From positions 1,670,640 to 1,719,559 of the forward strand of contig NZ_HG005139.1 of assembly GCF_000455265.1 (NCBI RefSeq): a stretch of DNA of 48,920 nucleotides. Reading direction: 5' to 3'. The notes beneath the pieces are model-generated. The model had not been told where the DNA came from, did not search any database, and was given only the letters and a program-made list of their open reading frames with translations. This DNA comes from Paenibacillus antibioticophila. Its GTDB lineage: Bacteria > Bacillota > Bacilli > Paenibacillales > Paenibacillaceae. The position numbers and the translations under genes are program-made. The first letter of the stretch is position 1; each line of letters opens with the position of its first letter. This document shows positions 7,483 through 15,725 of the stretch, piece after piece.

Positions 7483-8580
7483 CTATCGCTGATGATGGCA
7501 ATGATACGGAGTCAGCCTTTTGCGTAATTGTGAATTTAATGGTCGGACACACATGTAGGATTTTCTCTTCCCTCTGGCGGGTGAGTTCAATGCGGATCGG
7601 CCTGAACGGGCAACACGAGTCCCGAACACCTTCATGAACCAGTCAATCGGATAGGCAATGGAAAGCCGGCCTTCATCGGAACCGGCAAAATTAACGGCGG
7701 CGGCTTGGTTGCCGGATTTGGTCAGCCAGACGGAGCCGGAATCCCCGGAGAGAGAGACGGGCTTTTTGCCGCGAATTACACTTTGATTCTTGAAAGTGAT
7801 GGTTCCCAGATTGCCGTAACTGCCGTAATCTACCTGAATATCGGTATGAATGGACTCAACGCGCCCGGAGACAATGCCTGTGGTTCGGCCTACCTTCTTC
7901 ATTCGATCTCCGATTTTATAGGTGCTTACATATCCAGGAACGTTTCCGAACACTGCATATTTGGGCGCTAGCAAGCGGCGGCGTAACGGTGCGGAGAGCG
8001 CGGCATCCAGATAATTGGGTTTGTTTTTATGGAGCTTGATAAATCGGGTCATGATCCCGATTTGATCCTTCCGCAGTGTTCCGTTATCAGCCGCTCCCGG
8101 TTGAAGCGTTGGAGAATAGCGGCTGCTGTTCTCATTTACAAGCACATGATTATTGCTCAGGATATATCTGGACCGCGGGCGACCTTTATCGCTGACAATT
8201 AGTCCGGTTGTACCCGAACCCTCCGGTGTTCCCACGCTATACCCGGCTATCACCGGGCGAATTCTGCGCCGGAAACGACCGCCGGAGCAGTCGACGGCGT
8301 TTTTTCGAAATTTCCCTGTTCCGACGATTCGGACAGGGACCTGCTTCTTAACTGCAGAAGGCAGGAGCGGCGGTTTTCTTCTCACAGGAGAGCCCGATTT
8401 GGTTCGAGGGGCGGAGGTAGTCACAGCTTTGTCGGCGTATACAATGAGGGCGGCCCCTTTATGGGGCTTGGCAGGGTCCTTGTATCCCACTCCTACGCCG
8501 TGAATTCCCCGTTTTTTGAGCATGGATGCCGCGTAACGCTGTTTCACCAGATAGGCACGTTTAAAACTGACCAATGACAT
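7483..8580 (-). CDS. Trypsin-like serine protease (S1-fold), no signal peptide
   Basis: 365 residues from ATG 8580; a GTG just upstream at 8583 is also in frame, and AAAAGGTG overlaps it. A chymotrypsin-type triad is visible: H145 in ILSNNHVL, D192 in NYLDAALS and S281 in SLSGDSGSVW. The N-terminal 110 residues are basic (KRAYLVKQRYAAS, RFRRRIRP) and there is no secretion signal or membrane segment, so it is either cytoplasmic or released in another way, for example in the spore or mother cell. Such proteins occur in Bacillales with unknown targets. Single-gene unit. Confidence 0.75.
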   Translation of the reverse strand: MSLVSFKRAYLVKQRYAASMLKKRGIHGVGVGYKDPAKPHKGAALIVYADKAVTTSAPRTKSGSPVRRKPPLLPSAVKKQVPVRIVGTGKFRKNAVDCSGGRFRRRIRPVIAGYSVGTPEGSGTTGLIVSDKGRPRSRYILSNNHVLVNENSSRYSPTLQPGAADNGTLRKDQIGIMTRFIKLHKNKPNYLDAALSAPLRRRLLAPKYAVFGNVPGYVSTYKIGDRMKKVGRTTGIVSGRVESIHTDIQVDYGSYGNLGTITFKNQSVIRGKKPVSLSGDSGSVWLTKSGNQAAAVNFAGSDEGRLSIAYPIDWFMKVFGTRVARSGRSALNSPARGKRKSYMCVRPLNSQLRKRLTPYHCHHQR

Positions 8581-8664
8581 CACCTTTTCTTCTTGGATTG
8601 CTTTATACTATGCAAAGGGGAAGAAGGGTGTATGTTCCTAAGGCTGAAATAAGGAGCAATTGGC

Positions 8665-9999
8665 ATGATAAAAGCATCGGATATGAAAAGAAGATTAGCC
8701 AAGTGGGCCGGCAAGGAATCCTATTCCGGATTGATGGCTTCATTCTTAAAATGGGTGGTGCTTGGAGCCCTAATCGGTATTTTAACGGGAAGCGCATCCG
8801 CCCTGTTCCTGAAGGGGCTGGATGCAGTGACAGCGTATCGCATGGATCAGCCTTGGCTATTATATCTTCTTCCATTGGGCGGAGCATTGGTCAGTTTTCT
8901 TTATATGAGGTATGGCAAAAATAGCGGTCGGGGCAACAATCTGATTCTGGAGCAGGTACGGGGCGGACAAGAGACCATCCCTTTGCGGATGGCGCCTCTG
9001 GTGTTATTCGGAACACTGGTCACCCATCTCCTTGGCGGGTCAGCGGGAAGAGAAGGGACAGCGGTTCAAATGGGCGGCAGTCTTGCTGAAGGGGTTGGCA
9101 GGCTGATTCGCATTGATGCGGAGGATCGCAAGCTGCTGCTGATGTGCGGAATCAGCGGAGGATTTGGTTCCGTCTTCGGGACGCCGCTTGCCGGAACGAT
9201 TTTCGGTCTGGAGGTCATAGCGATCGGCATGATCAGCCACCGTTCACTTGTTCCTTGCTTTACAGCGAGCTTTGTTGGGAACTTGACAGCGACCTACGTC
9301 TTGAAGGTCGGACATCTCCATTACGATATGGGACAGGTCCCGGGGTTGTCCGGCTTGATTTTGTTAAAGGTCTGCTTTGCCGCCATTTTGTTTGGCTTGA
9401 CTGCCCGTCTCTTCAGTGAACTTTGCCACGCTTTTAAAAAAGCATTCACCCGGTTGTTTCCAAATCCGGTCCTGAAGACGGCGGCAGGAGGGGTGGCTGT
9501 CATTGTATTGGTATTTGTGGCCGGGACCCGGGACTATCTGGGATTAGGCATTCCGCTGATTCAGGACTCCTTTGAAGAAGGAGGTGTATCGCCATTCGCC
9601 TTCCTTTGGAAGCTGTTATTTACATCCGTTACACTAGGCGCAGGATTCCAGGGAGGGGAAGTGACACCGCTATTCGCTATCGGAGCTGCTCTCGGATCTT
9701 CTTTAGCGACACTGCTCCATATGTATGGTCCATTTCTGCCTGCCTTAGGATTCATTGCTGTATTCTGCGGAGCTGCCAATACACCGCTGGCCTGTTTCAT
9801 CATGGGTATTGAGCTGTTTGGCTCCGAGGGAGCCGTTTATTTGATGATTGTTTGCATTATCAGCTATATTTTCTCGGGACATACCGGGATTTACAGCTCA
9901 CAGCAGATTGGCATCCCGAAGGGCAGCATGCTGCTCATGCCCGGCGAAAGCTATACACTGGAAGAGTGGAAGCAGCGGAAGCGTTCGAAGCAAGATTAA
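8665..9999 (+). CDS. ClC-family chloride channel or H+/anion exchanger
   Basis: 444 residues, about ten or more membrane helices, no C-terminal CBS domains. The conserved selectivity motifs are present: GSAGREGTAVQMGG with the gating glutamate E130, and GGEVTPLFAIGAALG, a variant of GxFxPxL. The usual GSGIP segment may be replaced by GLGIP near residue 295. The ATG follows AAGGAG. Family role: anion flux for acid resistance, fluoride or chloride handling. The fluoride (CLC-F) subclass is not indicated, and no fluoride riboswitch precedes it. Confidence 0.85.
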   Translation: MIKASDMKRRLAKWAGKESYSGLMASFLKWVVLGALIGILTGSASALFLKGLDAVTAYRMDQPWLLYLLPLGGALVSFLYMRYGKNSGRGNNLILEQVRGGQETIPLRMAPLVLFGTLVTHLLGGSAGREGTAVQMGGSLAEGVGRLIRIDAEDRKLLLMCGISGGFGSVFGTPLAGTIFGLEVIAIGMISHRSLVPCFTASFVGNLTATYVLKVGHLHYDMGQVPGLSGLILLKVCFAAILFGLTARLFSELCHAFKKAFTRLFPNPVLKTAAGGVAVIVLVFVAGTRDYLGLGIPLIQDSFEEGGVSPFAFLWKLLFTSVTLGAGFQGGEVTPLFAIGAALGSSLATLLHMYGPFLPALGFIAVFCGAANTPLACFIMGIELFGSEGAVYLMIVCIISYIFSGHTGIYSSQQIGIPKGSMLLMPGESYTLEEWKQRKRSKQD

Positions 10000-10004
10000 G
10001 TGAT

Positions 10005-10039
10005 CCTGAGGCGCTGTCTGAACCAGGCAGCGCCTCAGG
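10005..10039 (+). terminator. Hairpin after the ClC gene
   Basis: Perfect 12 bp GC-rich stem (10005-10016 with 10028-10039), 11-base loop, no real T run. Likely a terminator or 3' stabiliser. Confidence 0.5.
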
Positions 10040-10070
10040 TCTGTTCATGGCATAGATGCAGGGCAATGAG

Positions 10071-10484
10071 TTAGGTAATAATTGTGATCGTAGGCGCCGA
10101 AATGTCTGGAGGTGTTGTCATATCAGAGGTGACTCCGGCAAGACTAACAATTTCAAGTACGACCGGCACACCGGCAATGAGATCCGTGGTAGCCAGTACA
10201 AGAGAGGCTGTCGTAAGCGTCGATAATGAAGCTTGCTGAATAGTGCCGTTAATATATACGTTGAAGTAGTCGCTGGTACCCAATTCCGGCAAGGCTGTAA
10301 CAGGTGCATCCGCATCGTCAACAAAGCTGGCGGCAGCAATCGTAGTGTCTGTTGCACCGATCATCCCGGCGTCAATAATGGCCAAGAAGCGGGTGGAATC
10401 CGGTGTGATCACCGTGGTCACTGTTCCTCCCGTGGCAACAGGTGCAGAGGATACAGCAGTAAAGTAGGGTTTAATAACAGGCAT
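10071..10484 (-). CDS. DUF4183 domain protein (putative spore-surface protein)
   Basis: 137 residues from the ATG at 10484, which has AAGGAGGTGA 5 bases upstream; an in-frame GTG at 10493 overlaps that site and is unlikely. Rich in Thr, Ala, Ile and Val, with the DUF4183 block TSDYFNVYINGTIQQAS near the middle. In Bacillus and Paenibacillus such domains occur in exosporium or spore-coat filament proteins, often with collagen-like repeats; no such repeats are here. Structural role is inferred from the family. No cysteine, no signal peptide. Confidence 0.7.
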   Translation of the reverse strand: MPVIKPYFTAVSSAPVATGGTVTTVITPDSTRFLAIIDAGMIGATDTTIAAASFVDDADAPVTALPELGTSDYFNVYINGTIQQASLSTLTTASLVLATTDLIAGVPVVLEIVSLAGVTSDMTTPPDISAPTITIIT

Positions 10485-10651
10485 TTCTCTCACCTCCTTC
10501 CTAGCAAATAGAATCGAATTATATCGATCCTCTATAATGTAATATGTTTACCTTGAGACTGAAACGGCGATTCTCCACTGCCTGTAAATCTGTGTCCCCT
10601 AATTGGGGAATTCGTCCAGAGCAAGGGAGCTTGTTGCGCTGAAATTGGAAG

Positions 10652-10680
10652 TTGGGAGTTTGTGATAAATCAGTTACAAT
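10652..10680 (+). promoter_or_regulatory. Promoter of the radical SAM gene
   Basis: TTGGGA (10652-10657), 17 bp, TACAAT (10675-10680), 35 bp before the start codon. Confidence 0.55.
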
Positions 10681-10714
10681 AGAATAACTACGGGATAAAG
10701 CAGGTTAGGAATCT

Positions 10715-11596
10715 ATGAAAAAGTTCAAAAAATTCTATATCGAAACAACAAGTATTTGTAATTTGTCTTGCAGCTTTTGCCCACCGACGCAGCGGCAGGC
10801 CCGATTTATCGCGCTGGAGGAGTTCAAGCATATTCTTGACGAGATTAAGCCTCATACAGATTATATTTATTTTCACTTAAAGGGAGAGCCGCTGCTGCAT
10901 CCGAAGATTGACCAAATGCTGGATATCAGCGAGGAAAAGGGCTTTAAGGTGAACATTACGACAAATGGCACCTTGATCCGTAAGGCGGCTCCGAAGCTGC
11001 TAGGCAAGCCGGCACTGCGGCAAATGAACTTCTCGCTGCACAGCTTTGATGGACATGAAGGCTCTGTGGACCGGGAAGGCTACATCCAAAGCGTACTGTC
11101 CTTTGTCCGCGAAGCCACCTCGATTTCGGACATGCTGGTGTCCTTCCGGCTCTGGAATTTGACACAGGATAATGAAACGAATCTTCAACGCAGCCGCAAC
11201 CGGGAGACTTTAGCCATGATCGAAAAGGAGTTTAACCTTGATTATAAGATCGAAGAGAGGGTAGTTCCCGGCAGTGGAGTCAAGCTGGCTGAACGGATCT
11301 ATCTGAATCAGGATCATGAGTTTGAGTGGCCAAGCCTGCATGCAAAGGAAGACGAAGGAAGGGGCTTCTGCCACGCGCTGCGAAATCAGGCAGGTATCCT
11401 TGTGGATGGAACGGTGGTACCTTGCTGTCTGGATGGAGAAGGGATCATCAATCTTGGCAACGTGCACCAAGCTCCTTTTTCCGAGATCATTGAAGGGGAG
11501 CGGGCAAACCGCCTCTATGATGGTTTTTCCCGCCGCACAGCAGTTGAAGAGCTCTGCAGGAAATGCGGGTACCGGCAACGGTTTGGCGGAGCGTAA
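10715..11596 (+). CDS. Radical SAM/SPASM domain protein
   Basis: 293 residues. The 4Fe-4S motif CNLSCSFC (CxxxCxxC) is at about residues 15-22, and FHLKGEPLLHP gives the GGEP-type SAM-binding motif. The C-terminal SPASM-like segment has cysteines in GFCHALRN, VVPCCLDGEG and ELCRKCGYR, enough for at least one auxiliary cluster. SPASM proteins mature peptides or act as anaerobic sulfatase-maturing enzymes, but no precursor peptide gene is visible next to it, so the substrate is open. ATG behind TTAGGA; own promoter and following hairpin make it a single-gene unit. Confidence 0.8.
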   Translation: MKKFKKFYIETTSICNLSCSFCPPTQRQARFIALEEFKHILDEIKPHTDYIYFHLKGEPLLHPKIDQMLDISEEKGFKVNITTNGTLIRKAAPKLLGKPALRQMNFSLHSFDGHEGSVDREGYIQSVLSFVREATSISDMLVSFRLWNLTQDNETNLQRSRNRETLAMIEKEFNLDYKIEERVVPGSGVKLAERIYLNQDHEFEWPSLHAKEDEGRGFCHALRNQAGILVDGTVVPCCLDGEGIINLGNVHQAPFSEIIEGERANRLYDGFSRRTAVEELCRKCGYRQRFGGA

Positions 11597-11633
11597 CGAA
11601 CGGAAAGAACATAGGAGAGAACGATGAAATGTT

Positions 11634-11682
11634 AAAAAAAGAGCAGACTTACAGGTCGAAATACCTGAAGGTCTGCTCTTTC
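11634..11682. terminator. Bidirectional terminator between the radical SAM gene and mqnD
   Basis: Stem AAAGAGCAGAC (11638-11648) with GTCTGCTCTTT (11671-11681), extended by CAGGT/ACCTG. On the minus strand seven T follow, so it is strongest for mqnD. Confidence 0.85.
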
Positions 11683-11702
11683 AATTGTTATAGGAATTGA
11701 AG

Positions 11703-12539
11703 TTACTTGAAGCTCAACAATTCGGGATTTACAGCGGGTACGATGCCCTCGCGTGCCGCCCGGTCCAGCAGGGCATGAACCGCAGCATATCCGTCGGCGC
11801 CGAGATCTTCCGTAAAATCATTCACATAGAGCCCGATATGGGCTTCGGTTACTTCAGGAGCCATCTCCTGGGCATGAGAACGAACAAATTCGGCGGAAGC
11901 CTCGGGATGCTGCCAGGCATAGCGCACCGATTCCCGAATCCAGCCGCTAAGTGCCTCCAGATCAAGGGAACGGCGTGCGATAATGGCGCCTAGCGGAATC
12001 GGAAGCCCGGTGTCTGTTTCCCACCAGTTGCCGAGATCTGCCAGCAAATGAAGACCGTAAGCAGGGTAGGTGAAGCGTGCTTCATGGATGACGAGCCCGG
12101 CATCGATGGTTCCATTCTGTACGGCAGGCATAATTTCATCAAACGGCATGACGACGATTTCTCCTATGCCGCCGGGAATGTGAGCCGCAGCCCATAAGCG
12201 AAACAGAAGATAAGCTGTCGAACGCTCGCTGGGTACGGCTACTTTACGACCGGACAGGTCCTGTGGACCGGCAATGCCTCCGGCGGTCAGAACAAGCGGG
12301 CCGCAGCCGCGACCCAATGCGCCCCCGCAAGGGAGCAGCGCATACTCTTCCAGGACCCAGGGGAGGGCGGCAAATGAAATCTTCAATACATCAGGGCCTT
12401 GTCCACTGGCAGCAAGCCCGTTCGTGATATCAATATCTGCAAAGGTCACGTCAAATTCCGGCGCACCGGGAACCAGACCATGAACCAGAGCATGGAAGAC
12501 AAAGGTGTCGTTCGGACACGGGGAAAAAGCAATTTTCAT
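11703..12539 (-). CDS. mqnD: 1,4-dihydroxy-6-naphthoate synthase MqnD (futalosine pathway)
   Basis: 278 residues with the MqnD start MKIAFSPCPNDTFVFHALV. The family's periplasmic-binding-protein-like fold is shown by DVLKISFAALPWVL, the SERSTAYLLFRLW segment and HEARFTYPAYGL. It converts cyclic dehypoxanthine futalosine to 1,4-dihydroxy-6-naphthoate in menaquinone synthesis in the cytoplasm. Its ATG overlaps the mqnB stop as ATGA, giving translational coupling. Other mqn genes (mqnA, C, E) are not in the window. Confidence 0.9.
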   Translation of the reverse strand: MKIAFSPCPNDTFVFHALVHGLVPGAPEFDVTFADIDITNGLAASGQGPDVLKISFAALPWVLEEYALLPCGGALGRGCGPLVLTAGGIAGPQDLSGRKVAVPSERSTAYLLFRLWAAAHIPGGIGEIVVMPFDEIMPAVQNGTIDAGLVIHEARFTYPAYGLHLLADLGNWWETDTGLPIPLGAIIARRSLDLEALSGWIRESVRYAWQHPEASAEFVRSHAQEMAPEVTEAHIGLYVNDFTEDLGADGYAAVHALLDRAAREGIVPAVNPELLSFK

Positions 12540-13243
12540 GAGTGCAGCACCTCCGGTAGATAAGAGCAGGCCGCTTCAAGCGCCTGCAGGGCATCGCCGA
12601 TTTTCCACAGCTCGCGCTGCCTCGGACCGACGAGGTTTGAGATCGTCCTTAGCTCAAGGACGGGCAAATTCAGTCTGCGGGCTGCGACGGCCACGCCGAA
12701 GCCTTCCATGGCTTCGGCCGCTGCGCCGGGAATGCGCGCAGCAAGCAAGGCCGCGGTAGCGGCGGTGCCGGTCACGGTGGACAGGGTCAGCACCGGTCCA
12801 CGGCACACCGCCATGCCCGCGGCTTGCAGGCCTTCCAGCAGGCGGCCTGCAAGCACGGCCTCGGCTTCGATCCTGGCGGATCCGAAGCCAAGCTCCTCCA
12901 CGCCGGTGAAACCGTCCGGCGTCTCGGCACCCAGATCCGCGGCGATCAGCTCGCTCGCGATCACCACAGACCCGAGCGGCGCCCGCTCCGCAAAGCCGCC
13001 GCCGATGCCGGCGCTGATCACCAGATCATACGCGCCGGAAGCCAACTCGGCCGCTGTGGATGCAGCGGCCATCGCCGGCCCGACCCCGGCAAGGCGCACC
13101 GTGAATTCCGGTGCGCTTGCCGATGGCCGGGCCGCGTGGAGGCCTCGCAGCACCGCTTCGCGCTCGGCCTCCACCGCAGTCATGATCAGAACCCGCCTGA
13201 TGACAGCGGGTTCTATGCTTGTGCTAGGTTGATTCTCCATCAA
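12536..13243 (-). CDS. mqnB: Futalosine hydrolase MqnB
   Basis: About 235 residues of the nucleoside phosphorylase/MTAN fold: GVGPAMAAAST, SAGIGGGF, and the catalytic-region segment AEAMEGFGVAVAA; DALQALEAACSYLPEVL closes the protein. It removes hypoxanthine from futalosine. The start is uncertain: TTG 13243 is 9 bases from GGAG, ATG 13240 is 12 bases away. The gene is clearly richer in GC and alanine/glycine than its neighbours. It lies 33 bp behind namA, so namA-mqnB-mqnD probably form one transcript. Confidence 0.9.
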   Translation of the reverse strand: MMENQPSTSIEPAVIRRVLIMTAVEAEREAVLRGLHAARPSASAPEFTVRLAGVGPAMAAASTAAELASGAYDLVISAGIGGGFAERAPLGSVVIASELIAADLGAETPDGFTGVEELGFGSARIEAEAVLAGRLLEGLQAAGMAVCRGPVLTLSTVTGTAATAALLAARIPGAAAEAMEGFGVAVAARRLNLPVLELRTISNLVGPRQRELWKIGDALQALEAACSYLPEVLHS

Positions 13244-13276
13244 TTCGAATCACTCCATCTCCAGGATAGGGCTGTA

Positions 13277-14287
13277 TTAAGAGCGAAGATATTGTCTTGG
13301 ACGCTCGATGTCAGCGCCAAATTCCTTCGCCGCATTTAATGCCCAATACGGATTCCGCAGCAGTTCACGACCGAGCAGCACCAGATCCGCCCGGCCATTG
13401 CCCAGGATTTCCTCTGCCTGGTTTGCTGTTGTGATCAGGCCGACAGCTCCGGTAGGGATGCCGACTTGGTTGCGAATTGCATCGGACAAGCCGATCTGAT
13501 AGCCAGGGAAGACATTAATTTTGGCAGGGACCACGCCGCCTGAGCTGCAGTCGATCAAATCGACGCCTTGTGCTTTCATTTGTTGTGAATAAGCAAGATA
13601 CTGATCCAGATGGTTGCCTTGTTCATCGTATTCCTCCGCCGAGATTCTAACGAAGATTGGACCGCTCCATTCGGACTTCGAGGCTTCAATCACCTCACCC
13701 AGCAGACGGTAGCGATTATCCGGATTCCCGCCATATTCATCCTGACGATGATTGGTCAGCGGGGAGAGGAACTGGTTCAACAAATAACCGTGCGCTGCAT
13801 GAAGCTCAATGACGTCAAACCCGGCCTCCCGGGCGCGGCGCGCCGCCTGCTCGAAGGCTTCTACAGTCCGCTCTATTTGCTGCTTGTCCATTTCGGCTGG
13901 TGTTTTCATATCGGGGAAAGGAATAGCAGAAGGAGCATAAATGGTTCCTTCCAGGTCCGCTTTCCGTCCGGCATGGGCAAGCTGGATTCCTGCCTTGGCC
14001 CCATGCTGGTGAATCAGATCGGTGATTTCCTTGAGTCCTGCAATATGCTCATCGCTCCAAATCCCGAGATCCTGGTCGCTAATGCGGCCCTCCGGTGTAA
14101 CGGCTGTAGCTTCCAGTATAATAAGACCAACGCCGCCTACGGCACGGGTTGCATAGTGAGTCCGGTGCCAGTCTGCGACTTTACCGTCTTTATTTGGGGA
14201 AGAATACATGCACATCGGCGCCATAACGATCCGATTCTTGAAGGTTACTTCCTTGATCGTATAAGGGGAAAATAATTTGGTGTTCAT
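13277..14287 (-). CDS. namA: NADPH dehydrogenase NamA (old yellow enzyme, YqjM-type)
   Basis: 336 residues from ATG 14287, which follows GAGGAGTGG; an upstream extension to 14302 has no ribosome binding site. The YqjM class is shown by C26 in APMCMYSS, the active-site pair in ELHAAHGYL (about 163-168), [13 protein letters not shown] and a C-terminal [11 protein letters not shown] flavin mononucleotide enzyme that reduces activated alkenes and nitro-compounds using NADPH. First gene of the probable namA-mqnBD run, divergent from the guanidine riboswitch unit. Confidence 0.9.
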   Translation of the reverse strand: MNTKLFSPYTIKEVTFKNRIVMAPMCMYSSPNKDGKVADWHRTHYATRAVGGVGLIILEATAVTPEGRISDQDLGIWSDEHIAGLKEITDLIHQHGAKAGIQLAHAGRKADLEGTIYAPSAIPFPDMKTPAEMDKQQIERTVEAFEQAARRAREAGFDVIELHAAHGYLLNQFLSPLTNHRQDEYGGNPDNRYRLLGEVIEASKSEWSGPIFVRISAEEYDEQGNHLDQYLAYSQQMKAQGVDLIDCSSGGVVPAKINVFPGYQIGLSDAIRNQVGIPTGAVGLITTANQAEEILGNGRADLVLLGRELLRNPYWALNAAKEFGADIERPRQYLRS

Positions 14288-14340
14288 TCTTCCACTCCTC
14301 ATCTCTATATCGATTGAACAGATTAAATTGCTCGTTATCT

Positions 14341-14369
14341 ATGTTAGAACAAAGCTTCGAGAGTTACAA
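14341..14369 (-). promoter_or_regulatory. Candidate namA promoter
   Basis: On the minus strand TTGTAA (14369-14364), 17 bp, TAACAT (14346-14341). Divergent from, and close to, the riboswitch promoter at 14388. Confidence 0.5.
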
Positions 14370-14387
14370 GTTGCCGCAAGTCTACTA

Positions 14388-14416
14388 TTGACATCCGGGC
14401 CCGTACGGGTTAATAT
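14388..14416 (+). promoter_or_regulatory. Promoter of the guanidine riboswitch operon
   Basis: Consensus TTGACA (14388-14393), 17 bp, TAATAT (14411-14416). Strong housekeeping promoter. Confidence 0.8.
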
Positions 14417-14424
14417 GAATTCCA

Positions 14425-14552
14425 GTTTGTTCTCTAGGGTTCCGCGGCGCTTGCCGGTCCATGGTCCGAGAGAGAACACGCAGCCATGCTGCGGACACGG
14501 AGGGATAAAAGCCCGGGAGGATATCTTTTTGATATCTTTCCGGGCTTTTTTG
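14425..14552 (+). promoter_or_regulatory. Guanidine-I riboswitch (ykkC motif) with terminator
   Basis: The conserved aptamer pieces occur in order: CTAGGGTTCCG (14434-14444), CCGGTCCATGGTCCGAGAG, ACACGGAGGGATAAAAGCCCGGGAG (split by eye at 14495-14519). The terminator pairs AGCCCGGGAGGATATC with GATATCTTTCCGGGCTTTTTT, and its 5' arm uses the aptamer's 3' end, so guanidine binding should prevent termination (ON switch). Downstream genes are the classical targets of this class. Confidence 0.93.
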
Positions 14553-14612
14553 GCTCCATGCAAGCCGACGGAAGACCGGAACAGATCATCATACAAACCG
14601 GAGGTGTTTTTC

Positions 14613-14954
14613 ATGAACAAGGATTGGATTAAGGTATTTGCGGCCGCATTCTTTGAGGTGTTATGGGTCATCGGCTTGAAGCATGCGGACAGCTTCTGGA
14701 CATGGGGCGGGACGATTATTGCGATTGTTATTAGCTTCTATGGCATGATTATGGCGGGCAAGAAGCTGCCTGTAGGAACGGTATATGCGGTATTTGTCGG
14801 ATTGGGTACAGCCGGGACCGTCTTGTCGGAAGTGTTGTTTTTTGGCGAGCCGTTTAAATTGGCCAAGATTCTGCTAATCCTGCTCTTGCTGGCAGGCGTG
14901 ATCGGACTGAAGCTGGTTACGAAGGATCAAGCACAGGAAGGAGCTGAATCCTGA
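14613..14954 (+). CDS. ykkC: Paired SMR guanidinium exporter subunit YkkC
   Basis: 113 residues, four membrane helices. The ATG at 14613 has GGAGGTG upstream; the frame is open to 14277, but that part is the riboswitch leader. Family marks: [14 protein letters not shown] with the essential glutamate in helix 1, [21 protein letters not shown] in helix 3-4, and VIGLKLVT near the C-terminus, close to B. subtilis YkkC. Together with YkkD it forms a heteromeric proton-coupled exporter of guanidinium. Riboswitch-controlled; last base of the stop codon is the first base of ykkD. Confidence 0.92.
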   Translation: MNKDWIKVFAAAFFEVLWVIGLKHADSFWTWGGTIIAIVISFYGMIMAGKKLPVGTVYAVFVGLGTAGTVLSEVLFFGEPFKLAKILLILLLLAGVIGLKLVTKDQAQEGAES

Positions 14955-15268
14955 TGGCCTGGATTACATTAGTGCTGGCCGGACTTTTTGAGATGTTCGG
15001 CGTTACGATGATCAATAAGTGGCACAAGGATCAGAAATGGCAATCGTTAGTCATGCTCGTTGTCGGATTCGGGCTGAGCTTTGTCTTCCTGGCCTATGCG
15101 ATGGAGACTTTGCCGATGGGAACCGCCTATGCTATATGGACAGGGATAGGCGCTTCAGGCGGCGCAATTCTGGGAATGGTTCTGTACAATGAATCCAAGG
15201 ATTGGAGAAGAATCGTGTTCATCAGCATGGTGCTATGCGCAGCTGTCGGCCTGAAACTGGTATCCTAG
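14954..15268 (+). CDS. ykkD: Paired SMR guanidinium exporter subunit YkkD
   Basis: 104 residues, four membrane helices, essential glutamate in LFEMFGVTMIN, then YAMETLPMGTAYAIWTGIG and the end GLKLVS as in YkkD. TGATG overlap with ykkC couples translation and stoichiometry. The inverted-topology pairing with YkkC is known for the family. A MITE-like element starts 8 bases after the stop codon; no ordinary terminator was found between them, so the element's hairpin may end the transcript. Confidence 0.92.
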   Translation: MAWITLVLAGLFEMFGVTMINKWHKDQKWQSLVMLVVGFGLSFVFLAYAMETLPMGTAYAIWTGIGASGGAILGMVLYNESKDWRRIVFISMVLCAAVGLKLVS

Positions 15269-15275
15269 ACTTATA

Positions 15276-15465
15276 AGTTGAACTACTGAATTTTTACGTT
15301 CTGGGGGCAACGTGTGAAGTGTGCTTACGATCGCTGTTGTTCGCGGATTTCTCTAATTGAACTAAGATATTTTAGGGTAGATATCCACTCACAAAGGCGA
15401 ACGCTTACACTTCTACAGCACACTTCACACTTATGCCCTTTCTACGTAGCTTTCATAGTTCAACT
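15276..15465. mobile_element. MITE-like palindromic element, copy C
   Basis: 190 bp with ends AGTTGAAC (15276-15283) and GTTCAACT (15458-15465), each flanked by TA (15274-15275 and 15466-15467). Core arms GGGCAACGTGTGAAGTG and CACTTCACACTTATGCCC, plus CGATCGCTGTTGTTCGCGG and CAAAGGCGAACGC. No transposase. TA flanks suggest an IS630/Tc1-mariner-type target duplication (inference). Confidence 0.8.
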
Positions 15466-15486
15466 TACATAGTGAAATTTTATAGT

Positions 15487-15522
15487 AAAAAAACGTCCCT
15501 GCCGGGTTCCAGCGGGGACGTT
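15487..15522 (-). terminator. Terminator of the DUF4062 operon
   Basis: On the minus strand AACGTCCCCGCTGG pairs with CGGCAGGGACGTT (one bulge), followed by TTTTTTT. Confidence 0.85.
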
Positions 15523-15536
15523 CGTATTCATCAAGC

Positions 15537-15725
15537 TCAGGCCCGTTTGGTCGCCAAGGCGAACCGGTCCTTGATCTGTTTACTGCTTCGCTTCATGGCT
15601 GAGCGCTGCTCCTTCAAGATATGCGAGGAATTCCGCTCCTCCGGAACAAATAGCAGGGCATCCTTGGGCTGAAGGCCTACCGCTTTGCTAACCTTCCCGT
15701 TTTTAGATACAAATACACTACTCAT
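15537..15725 (-). CDS. Small basic protein coupled to the DUF4062 gene
   Basis: 62 residues from ATG 15725, with GGGAGGG 9 bases upstream; the longer frame to 15758 has no such site. Sequence is hydrophilic and basic in its second half (LKEQRSAMKRSSKQIKDRFALATKRA), no membrane segment. Family not recognised. Its start overlaps the DUF4062 stop as ATGA and a good terminator follows, so it belongs to that transcript and probably to the same function. Confidence 0.6.
   Translation of the reverse strand: MSSVFVSKNGKVSKAVGLQPKDALLFVPEERNSSHILKEQRSAMKRSSKQIKDRFALATKRA

Noticed and set aside
12708..13232. Plus-strand ORF of 174 codons opposite mqnB
   Set aside because: Low-complexity Ala/Ser/Arg frame produced by the GC-rich mqnB codons; no ribosome binding site, no family.
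14277..14612. N-terminal extension of ykkC
   Set aside because: This open frame covers the promoter, guanidine riboswitch and terminator; the ATG at 14613 with GGAGGTG is the real start.
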